Of a stretch of DNA of 64,000 nucleotides, positions 8,341 to 14,474 are shown piece by piece. The translations under genes and the position numbers were made by a program. Every line of letters starts with the position of its first letter. Positions within the stretch are counted from its first letter, which is position 1. The notes below the pieces were generated by a model. That model was not told the DNA's origin, searched no databases, and worked only from the letters and a program-made list of their open reading frames with translations. The stretch is from Dactylosporangium sp. AC04546 (GTDB lineage: Bacteria; Actinomycetota; Actinomycetes; Mycobacteriales; Micromonosporaceae), in contig NZ_JAHYSG010000015.1 in NCBI RefSeq assembly GCF_022095675.1, positions 82,070 to 146,069 on the forward strand, read 5' to 3'.

Positions 8341-8388
8341 CTTGACGCGGTTTGAATATTGAATACAAAATCTGATTCGGCCGTCAAG
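8341..8388. promoter_or_regulatory. Overlapping divergent promoters with GntR-like operator
   Basis: A 7-bp inverted repeat (8341-8347 and 8382-8388) places a TTGACG -35 box on each strand. For the plus strand TTGACG is followed after 16 bp by TACAAA (8364-8369); for the minus strand after 16 bp by TATTCA (8365-8360). The AT-rich core between them contains TTGTATTCAATATTCAAA on the minus strand, which includes TTGTATTCAA, close to GntR/FCD operators. One repressor here would control both transcripts. Confidence 0.6.
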
Positions 8389-8446
8389 GCCGCCCGGCAC
8401 GGACGCGGGTGGCGGCGCGGCGGCACGAGATGCTGGAGGTGGTGCG

Positions 8447-9568
8447 GTGCGGGCGCTCGTCATGCGAGGGTTCGGGGACGTTGCCGTCGAGGAGGTGGCC
8501 GACCCCGTCGCCGGGCCGGGTGAGGTGGTGATCGACGTGGCCTGCGTGCAGCCGAGCGTCACCGAGTGCATGCTCATCGCCGGGGAGCCGGTCGCGATGC
8601 ACGGCGTGCTCGCGGAGCGGCTGGCGGCCGGGCCGACCCGCTTCGGCGGGCACGAGTTCGCCGGTGTGGTGCGCTCGGTCGGTCCCGGCCCGTCCTCGGA
8701 CGTCAAGCCGGGCGACCGGGTCACGGCGGTCGAGACCGCCGCCTGCGGGCGGTGCGCCGCCTGCCGCCGGGACCGGCCCGACGCCTGCCCCGCGCCGAGC
8801 GTGCTCGGCTTCAGCGGGCCGGGCGCGTTCGCCGAGCGGGTCCTCGTGCCCGCCAGGACGGTCGTGCCGGTCCCGGACGGGGTCGGCGCGTCGGCCGCCG
8901 CGGCCGTGCAGCCCCTGGCCGGGGCGATCCACGGGCACGCCCTGGCCGACGTGCGGCCCGGCGAGACGGTGCTGGTGCTCGGCGCCGGGGTCATGGGTGT
9001 CCTGCACGTGCGGCTCGCCCGCCTGGGCGGTGCCGGTACCGTCGTCGTCACCGGCCGCAGCCCGGCCAAGCTCGACCTGGCCCGCCGCGCCGGCGCCGAC
9101 CTCGCCGTCCAGGCCGGGGACGACGTCGAGGCGGCCGTCGCCGAGGCCACGGACGGGATCGGGGCCGACGTCGTGTTCGAGACCGCCGGGGGCGCCCCCG
9201 GTGCCGGGCTCAGCGGCACCTCCACCCTCGACCTCGCCGCCCGCTGTGTGCGCCGCGGCGGCCGGATCGTCGTCGTGTCGGTGCTGCCGGACCGCTCGCC
9301 GGCGCCGCTCGGGCGGCTGCGGGAGCGGGCGGTCGCGCTGCTGCACCCGCGCTCGGGCGCCGGCGGCTACGCGCCCGGGGCGAGCGCCTTCGACCACGCG
9401 CTGGCGCTGGTCCGCCGCGGCGACGTCGACCTCGGTGCCCTGGTCACCCACCGGTTGCGCGGGATCGACGCGCTGCCCGAGGCCCTGGCGATCACCCGGG
9501 ACAAGACCGCCCACGGCGCGCTCGGACCGGCGCAGGTGGACCTGCTCGACTGGGGATACCACACATGA
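8447..9568 (+). CDS. Zinc-containing alcohol dehydrogenase (MDR family)
   Basis: 373 aa. GroES-like N-terminal domain with the GHEFAG motif (about residue 67), the structural-zinc cysteines CGRCAACRRDRPDAC (about 99-113), and a Rossmann NAD(P) site VLVLGAGVMGVLHVRLAR (about 177-195). The usual first catalytic Cys/His zone (VQPSVTECML) is shifted, so catalytic-zinc ligation should be checked. GTG at 8447 has GGAGG about 7 nt upstream. It is divergent from the oxidoreductase operon and its stop codon is the first element of repeat copy B. It likely oxidises an alcohol feeding the ligase or oxidoreductase (inference). Confidence 0.82.
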   Translation: MRALVMRGFGDVAVEEVADPVAGPGEVVIDVACVQPSVTECMLIAGEPVAMHGVLAERLAAGPTRFGGHEFAGVVRSVGPGPSSDVKPGDRVTAVETAACGRCAACRRDRPDACPAPSVLGFSGPGAFAERVLVPARTVVPVPDGVGASAAAAVQPLAGAIHGHALADVRPGETVLVLGAGVMGVLHVRLARLGGAGTVVVTGRSPAKLDLARRAGADLAVQAGDDVEAAVAEATDGIGADVVFETAGGAPGAGLSGTSTLDLAARCVRRGGRIVVVSVLPDRSPAPLGRLRERAVALLHPRSGAGGYAPGASAFDHALALVRRGDVDLGALVTHRLRGIDALPEALAITRDKTAHGALGPAQVDLLDWGYHT

Positions 9569-9653
9569 GCGGTTCCGGAGCGAAGCGGAGGAGGCCGCTC
9601 ATCATGGGCTCAGTCTGGAGCTCGTGCGGCCGGAGCGGAGCGGAGGACGCATG
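9565..9653 (+). repeat. 89-bp stop-to-start intergenic element, copy B
   Basis: Begins with ATGA (TGA is the alcohol dehydrogenase stop) and ends with the ATG of the acyl-CoA ligase. 79 of 89 bases match copy A. Stem positions 1-8 (ATGAGCGG) and 31-38 (CCGCTCAT) remain fully paired although two pairs differ from copy A (G-C to A-T at 1:38, C-G to G-C at 5:34). It supplies GGAGG 4 nt before the ligase ATG. Confidence 0.85.
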
Positions 9654-11054
9654 AGCCTCCTCATCGGTGACATCGTCACGGTCGCGGCGCTCAGCGGGGC
9701 GGGTCGCACGGCCGCGACCCTCGGCGGCGAGCAGCTCACGTTCGGCCAGCTCGACGAGCGCGCCGACCGCACCGCGAACGCGCTGGCCGGGCTCGGCCTA
9801 CGCGCCGGGGACACGCTGCTGTGGAGCGCGCCGCCGACCCTGCGGGTGCTCGACGCGTTCGTGGCGTGCGCGCGCCTCGGGGTGCTCTTCGCGCCGGTGA
9901 ACCCGGCGCTGCCGGCCGCCGAGCTGGACCGGGTGCGCGAGCTCGTCCGGCCGCGCCTGGCCGTCGCCGAGGGCGGGCTGCGCCCGTCCGACCTGGACGG
10001 CGGCGCGGCCGGCTTCGCGCCGCGGCCGCTCGACGACCGGGACCCGCACATCGTGTACCTCACCAGCGGCAGCACCGGCACCCCCAAGGGCGCGCTGGTC
10101 AGCCACCGGGCCAGCTGGCTGCGGGCGGCGCCGGGCGGCGGCACGTTCAGCGCGGGCCTGCGCGGCGACGGCGGCGTGGTCTGCACGTTCCCGCTGTACC
10201 ACTACGGCGGCTGGCACTACGTCATGGAGGCCTGGCAGCACCGCACCGCGGTCCACCTGGTCCACAAGGCCTCCGCGGAGGAGATCGTCGACGTCGTGCA
10301 GCGGCGCCGCCCGTCGGCGCTGTACTGCATCCCGGCCGTCTGGGAGCGCCTCCTCGACCCCGAGCACCGCCGGGCCGACCTGCGCTCGCTGCTGCACGCC
10401 GACACCGGCACGTCGAGCGTCGCCCCCGACCTGGTGGAACGGATCAAGGCCCGGCTGCCCGGCACCACGACCACGATCCTGTACGGCTCCACCGAGGCCG
10501 GCCGGATGGCCGCGCTGCACGACCACGACCTGGCCCGCAAACCCGGCAGCGTGGGCCGCGGCGCCCCGCCGAACGCGCTGTGGGTCGACCCGGACGGCGA
10601 GGTGTGCGTGCGCGGCCCGGCCGTCATGAACGGCTACCTGGGCAGCGCACCGCTCGACGGCACCTACCGCTCGGGCGACCTGGGGACGCTGGACGAGGAG
10701 GGGTACCTCTTCCTGACCGGCCGCAGCCGCGAGGTGATCCGCACGGGCGGCGAGTCGGTCGGCCCGGCCGACGTCGAGCACGCCCTGCGCGACCTGCCGG
10801 GCATCCTCGACGTGGCGGTCGTCGGCGTCCCCGACCCGCGCTGGGGCGAGCTGGTGTGCGCGGTGGTCGTGGTACCGCCGGGCACCGCACCGCCGACGGT
10901 GGCCGCGGTCCGGTCCCATGTGGACGGACGCCTGGCGGCGTTCCAGCACCCGCGGCTGGTGACGGCGGTGGCCGAGATCCCGCGGACCCCGGCGACGGGC
11001 CAGATCCAGCGCTCCCGCCTGCGCGAGCTCGTCACCCGTCCAGCACAGCCGTGA
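9651..11054 (+). CDS. Acyl-CoA ligase (ANL superfamily) with altered A10 lysine motif
   Basis: 467 aa, full AMP-binding enzyme though short for the family. The P-loop LTSGSTGTPKGALVSH (about residues 138-153), YGSTEAG (about 281) and YRSGDLGTLDEEGYLFLTGR (A7/A8, about 342-361) are present. The C-terminal motif reads RTPATGQIQRSRLR: the A10 lysine normally in GK is Gln. In ANL enzymes that lysine is needed for adenylation, so first-half chemistry may be impaired or use another residue. Its Shine-Dalgarno comes from repeat copy B. The 3' end overlaps the convergent ATP-grasp gene by 23 bp. Confidence 0.85.
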   Translation: MSLLIGDIVTVAALSGAGRTAATLGGEQLTFGQLDERADRTANALAGLGLRAGDTLLWSAPPTLRVLDAFVACARLGVLFAPVNPALPAAELDRVRELVRPRLAVAEGGLRPSDLDGGAAGFAPRPLDDRDPHIVYLTSGSTGTPKGALVSHRASWLRAAPGGGTFSAGLRGDGGVVCTFPLYHYGGWHYVMEAWQHRTAVHLVHKASAEEIVDVVQRRRPSALYCIPAVWERLLDPEHRRADLRSLLHADTGTSSVAPDLVERIKARLPGTTTTILYGSTEAGRMAALHDHDLARKPGSVGRGAPPNALWVDPDGEVCVRGPAVMNGYLGSAPLDGTYRSGDLGTLDEEGYLFLTGRSREVIRTGGESVGPADVEHALRDLPGILDVAVVGVPDPRWGELVCAVVVVPPGTAPPTVAAVRSHVDGRLAAFQHPRLVTAVAEIPRTPATGQIQRSRLRELVTRPAQP

Positions 11055-11877
11055 GAAGCTGCTCGGGCGGCGTGCTCGCGGGCCGGTCGCTGACCTGACC
11101 GTCGCCGAGCTCCACGACCCGCCAGGCGCCGTCGGCGCGCCGGGCGAGGTCGACGGTGACGAACGGCAGCCCGGTGACGGCCCCGGCGAGCCCGGGCGGG
11201 AGCTCCAGGTCGCCGGGCGGCAGCTGCTCGGGCGTGTCGGGGTGGGCGGTGACGAGCCGGCACCGCCCGCCGACCCACCAGGTGCGGACCTCGGCGCCCG
11301 TGAACGGCTCGAAGCGGCGCAGCACGAACCCGCCGGTGAACTCGTCACCTCGCAGCTGCGCGAAGCGCTCCCCGACGGCCCAGGCCGCGTCGGCGTCGGC
11401 GACGTCGGGGATGTAGGCGGCCTCGTGCCAGTAGTGCTTGAGGGACTTGCTGTAGTCCCGCAGTACCGCCGGGCCGTCGCCGATCGCCCGCCGCGCGGTG
11501 TCGAAGGCGGCGCGGGTGGGCGGCCCGCTGGTCCACGCGGACTCGGGCGTGAGACCTTCGAGGGTGTCGTACCACCCGGGCAGCTCGTGCCCCCGCCGGT
11601 ACGCCTCCGGCGGGGTCCGCAGCGTCGTGCCCCGCTCGGCCAGCGCGGCGGCGAACGCGGCGTAGCGGTCGCTGCCGAGCATCCACCCCCGGTACACGGC
11701 GGTCGCACCACCGGGCACCCGCTCCACCGCCCGCCCGGCGTCACCCCGACCGGCGAGCGCGTCGTGGTCGACGAGCGCCACCGCCACCCCGGCCGCGCGG
11801 GCCGCGGCCGCCTCGTTGGCGAAGTGCGCGTCGACCCGCCGCGGGACGACGGGGTCGACCGGCACGAGCAGCATCAT
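11032..11877 (-). CDS. ATP-grasp domain protein (R2K/DUF4343-like)
   Basis: 281 aa. The middle contains VLRDYSKSLKHYW and GFVLRRFEPF, and the end VVELGDGQVSDRP, the pattern of the R2K/DUF4343 ATP-grasp group found in actinobacteria and phages, with Lys and Glu/Asp residues for ATP-Mg. Such proteins ligate an amino group to a carboxylate, often on peptides; the substrate here is unknown. ATG 11877 (or 11874). No clear operon partner; the gene converges on the acyl-CoA ligase with a 23-bp overlap. Confidence 0.75.
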   Translation of the reverse strand: MMLLVPVDPVVPRRVDAHFANEAAAARAAGVAVALVDHDALAGRGDAGRAVERVPGGATAVYRGWMLGSDRYAAFAAALAERGTTLRTPPEAYRRGHELPGWYDTLEGLTPESAWTSGPPTRAAFDTARRAIGDGPAVLRDYSKSLKHYWHEAAYIPDVADADAAWAVGERFAQLRGDEFTGGFVLRRFEPFTGAEVRTWWVGGRCRLVTAHPDTPEQLPPGDLELPPGLAGAVTGLPFVTVDLARRADGAWRVVELGDGQVSDRPASTPPEQLLTAVLDG

Positions 11878-11957
11878 CCGCCCATCATCGCCGCCCGGTG
11901 CACGGCGTCCCCCACCCGGTCGGCGACCGCTGGGCGGGCCGGATCAGCGGGCACCGC

Positions 11958-12464
11958 TCAGTGGGGGCAGGCGGCGCCCGCGACCGCTGTCCACGGGGTG
12001 TCCGCGATGGCCACGAGGGGCTCGACGACGGACCGGCGGCCGTCCGCGGTGCGCACGGTGAGGTGGAAGCGGACCGGGGTGAGCGGCACGGTCCCGCACG
12101 ACAGCTGCACCCGGACGCCGACCACGACCGCTCGGCCCGGGCCGAGCGACCGCGGGCCGCCGTCGGCGTGGACGGTCAGGCCCTCCGCCTCGGCTGCGAG
12201 GTCCTCCAGCTCGACGGGCACGGCACCCGAGTTGACCACCGTCAGCTGGCTCTCGATGCGGACCGTTCCTGCGTCGTACGTCGCCGCGATCGGGCCCAGC
12301 TGGCCCGCGTCCACGACCACCGCAATGGACGGCGGGCGGTCGTCGGGGCGGGCCAGGACCAGGGCGCCGACCAGGAGCAGCGCGGCCAGCCAGGGCAGCC
12401 ACCGCGGCATCCGGCGCCGGGGCGGCGCCGGCGGGGTGTCGAGGTCGACCAGGGGCTGGCCCAT
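11958..12464 (-). CDS. Single-pass membrane protein coupled to the ClpN-Hsp70 fusion
   Basis: 168 aa. A short basic N-terminus with a PPAPPRRRMPRW stretch is followed by one transmembrane helix (WLPWLAALLLVGALVLA, about residues 22-38) and an extracytoplasmic beta-rich domain with two Cys (SCGT and the C-terminal ACPH) that could form a disulfide. Family not recognised. The ATG overlaps the stop of the upstream fusion gene (TGATG), implying coupled translation and a shared function. Confidence 0.7.
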   Translation of the reverse strand: MGQPLVDLDTPPAPPRRRMPRWLPWLAALLLVGALVLARPDDRPPSIAVVVDAGQLGPIAATYDAGTVRIESQLTVVNSGAVPVELEDLAAEAEGLTVHADGGPRSLGPGRAVVVGVRVQLSCGTVPLTPVRFHLTVRTADGRRSVVEPLVAIADTPWTAVAGAACPH

Positions 12465-13633
12465 CAGTGCGGCGGGGACGGGGTCAGGGCGACCGTCGTC
12501 AGCCAGTCGCCGGAGGCGATCCGCGTGCCGGGGGCGGCCTGGTGCGCGACGACCATGCCGCCGGCGGCGGGGGCGGTCAGCCGGCGGACCGAGCCGTCGT
12601 CGCAGCGGACCACGGCCATCGGGGTGCCGCCGCGGTACCGCGTGTCGGCGTCGACGAGCCACCGCAGCAGCACGCCCGCACCGCCGGGCAGCGGCGGCAC
12701 GACCGGCGGCGCCGCCGGGGACAGCCGGGCCTCGACCTGCTCGGCGCCGCTGAGACGGTGCTTGAGGCCGCGGACGACGTCGGCGACGTCCAGCCGGACC
12801 CGCAGGGCCGCGTCGCCGGTGAGGCCCGGCGGGGTGAGCGCGGCGGCCAGGCCGGGGCCGCCGGTGTCGCGCAGGTGGGCGGCGACGAGGTCCTCGGGCC
12901 GCGGGTCGCGCTCGCCGGGCGGGACCGGCGGGGCCGCGCCGAGGTCGCGCTTGAACTCGGCCCGGTACGCGGCCGGCACCGCCGGCCTCCGCCCGTTGGC
13001 GGCCGACCCGCCGAGCAGCGCGTCGCCGTCGCGGCAGACCGCGGACGGCCAGGCATACAACCCACTCAGGGGTTCTTGCAGCAGTCGTACCGTACCGTCG
13101 GCGCCCACCAGGGCCGCCGACGACGCCGACGTGCCCACGTCGACGACGAGGGTGGGCTCCTTCGCCGGCGGCGGACCGCTCCCGCGGACCACGGTGGTCA
13201 CGGGCCCGGTGACCAGCTCGCCCACGCCCGCCGCCAGCGCGGCCGGCGGCACGCCGAGCGCGGTGAGGGTGCGCACCGCGGCGCCGCCGCCCTCACGGGC
13301 CAGCGCGAACAGCAGGTGCTCCGGGGTGACCTGGTGGTGGCCGAGGCGCAGCGCCTCGCGGAGGGTCAGCTCGAGGACGGTCCGCATCCGCGGCGTGAAC
13401 GGCGGCCCCTGCGTGGTGCCGCTCACCGGCTCGCCGAACCCGGCGGCGCGGGCGAGCACCGCGGCGCGCGTGACCCCCGCCTGGCCGAACAGCCACGTCA
13501 GCCGGGCGTCGGGGTCGGCGAGCAGCCCGAGCAGCAGGTGCCCCGTGCCGATCCGGTCGTGCCCGAGGTCGGCCGCGGCCTGCTGGGCCTGCACGACGGC
13601 GTAGCGCGCCGCCGGGGCGAACCGCTCGAACAT
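12464..13633 (-). CDS. ClpN - partial Hsp70 - biotinyl/lipoyl-like fusion protein
   Basis: 389 aa. Residues 1-140 are two Clp-N repeats (MFERFAPAARYAVVQAQQ; IGTGHLLLGLL; FTPRMRTVLELTLREALRLG; TPEHLLFAL), as in ClpC. Residues about 158-310 resemble a shortened Hsp70/actin-fold ATPase: phosphate-1 motif VVDVGTSASSAALV and a late DVADVVRGLKHRLS helix, but no phosphate-2 motif. The last 40 residues resemble a biotinyl/lipoyl hammerhead (APAAGGMVVAHQAAPGTRI) without the modified lysine. No ClpC AAA+ domains are present. It may be an adaptor or client-recognition protein acting with the membrane partner. Function unknown. Confidence 0.75.
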   Translation of the reverse strand: MFERFAPAARYAVVQAQQAAADLGHDRIGTGHLLLGLLADPDARLTWLFGQAGVTRAAVLARAAGFGEPVSGTTQGPPFTPRMRTVLELTLREALRLGHHQVTPEHLLFALAREGGGAAVRTLTALGVPPAALAAGVGELVTGPVTTVVRGSGPPPAKEPTLVVDVGTSASSAALVGADGTVRLLQEPLSGLYAWPSAVCRDGDALLGGSAANGRRPAVPAAYRAEFKRDLGAAPPVPPGERDPRPEDLVAAHLRDTGGPGLAAALTPPGLTGDAALRVRLDVADVVRGLKHRLSGAEQVEARLSPAAPPVVPPLPGGAGVLLRWLVDADTRYRGGTPMAVVRCDDGSVRRLTAPAAGGMVVAHQAAPGTRIASGDWLTTVALTPSPPH

Positions 13634-13644
13634 GGTCCGGGACT

Positions 13645-13944
13645 CTACCGGGGCACGGCGACGGGTGTCCCGGTCCGCGCGGCGCGTCCCCGGCCCCAGT
13701 CGTACAGGGCCTGCAGGACGGGCGCGAGGGTCTCGCCCTCCTCGGTGAGCCGGTACTCGACGTGCGGCGGGACGGTGCCCAGGTCGGCCCGTGCGACGAG
13801 CCCGTCGGCCTCCAGCTCGCGCAGCCGCTGCGGCTCGCCGTGGCGGTGCACGCCTTCCTTGAGGTGGGCCAGGATCACCGGCCGCCACACGCCGCCGATG
13901 ACGTCGATCGCGAGCTCCACCGGGCAGTGGTACCGCTTGGGCAT
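13645..13944 (-). CDS. HxlR-family protein lacking the recognition-helix segment
   Basis: 99 aa. It starts as a standard HxlR protein (YHCPVELAIDVIGGVWRPVI) and ends as one (LRELEADGLVARADLGTVPP). Between them GVHRHGEPQRLRELEADG joins sequences that in the family are separated by about 16-17 residues (the stretch equivalent to LRRLIPGVSQKMLTQ). This is the helix 2-helix 3 region that contacts DNA, so DNA binding is doubtful. ATG 13944, divergent from the truncated globin gene. The frame is intact, so the loss is in frame. Confidence 0.7.
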   Translation of the reverse strand: MPKRYHCPVELAIDVIGGVWRPVILAHLKEGVHRHGEPQRLRELEADGLVARADLGTVPPHVEYRLTEEGETLAPVLQALYDWGRGRAARTGTPVAVPR

Positions 13945-14009
13945 GGACGCCTCCTTACCGTTCGGTGCGTACTTGCCGGACAACCCGGCGGCGTGGTCGG
14001 CTGGTGCGC

Positions 14010-14474
14010 GTGACGACGCCGACGTTATACGAGTGGGCCGGCGGCACCGAGGCCCTGCAGCGCCTGTGCGACGCCTTCTACCGCCGGGTCCTGGCCGACG
14101 ACCTGCTGGCCCCGCTGTTCACCCGGATGCACCCCGACCACGCCCGCCACGTGGCGACCTGGCTGGCCGAGGTGTTCGGCGGCCCGGCCGCGTACACGAC
14201 CGGGCACGGCGGCTACCCGCACATGCTCTCCAAGCACCTGGGCATGGCGATCACCGAGCCACAGCGCCGCCGCTGGGTCAACCTGATGCAGGACGCCGCC
14301 GACGAGGTGGCCCTGCCGCCGGACCCGGAGTTCCGCGCGGCGTTCGTCGGCTACCTGGAGTGGGGCACCAGGCTGGCGCTGGTCAACTCGCAGCCGGACG
14401 CCGACCCGGTCCGCGACGCCCGGATGCCGCGCTGGGGCTGGGGCGTGGCACCGCCGCACCAGCCGGGGTCCTGA
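14010..14474 (+). CDS. Group II truncated haemoglobin
   Basis: 154 aa. Globin pattern: FYRRVLADDLLAPLF (B helix with Tyr), HPDHARHVATWL (E region), and SKHLGMAITEPQRRRWV with the proximal His and G8 Trp of group II. These haem proteins bind O2 or NO and often act in NO/peroxide detoxification. GTG at 14010 is favoured by family length; GTG 14004 is an alternative. Divergent from the damaged HxlR gene. Its last 92 bp overlap the 3' end of the convergent Hsp70-like gene. Confidence 0.82.
   Translation: MTTPTLYEWAGGTEALQRLCDAFYRRVLADDLLAPLFTRMHPDHARHVATWLAEVFGGPAAYTTGHGGYPHMLSKHLGMAITEPQRRRWVNLMQDAADEVALPPDPEFRAAFVGYLEWGTRLALVNSQPDADPVRDARMPRWGWGVAPPHQPGS

Noticed and set aside
5791..9653. Composite transposon flanked by inverted repeats
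   Set aside because: No transposase between the copies and no target duplication; the copies are tied to gene junctions and contain an RBS.
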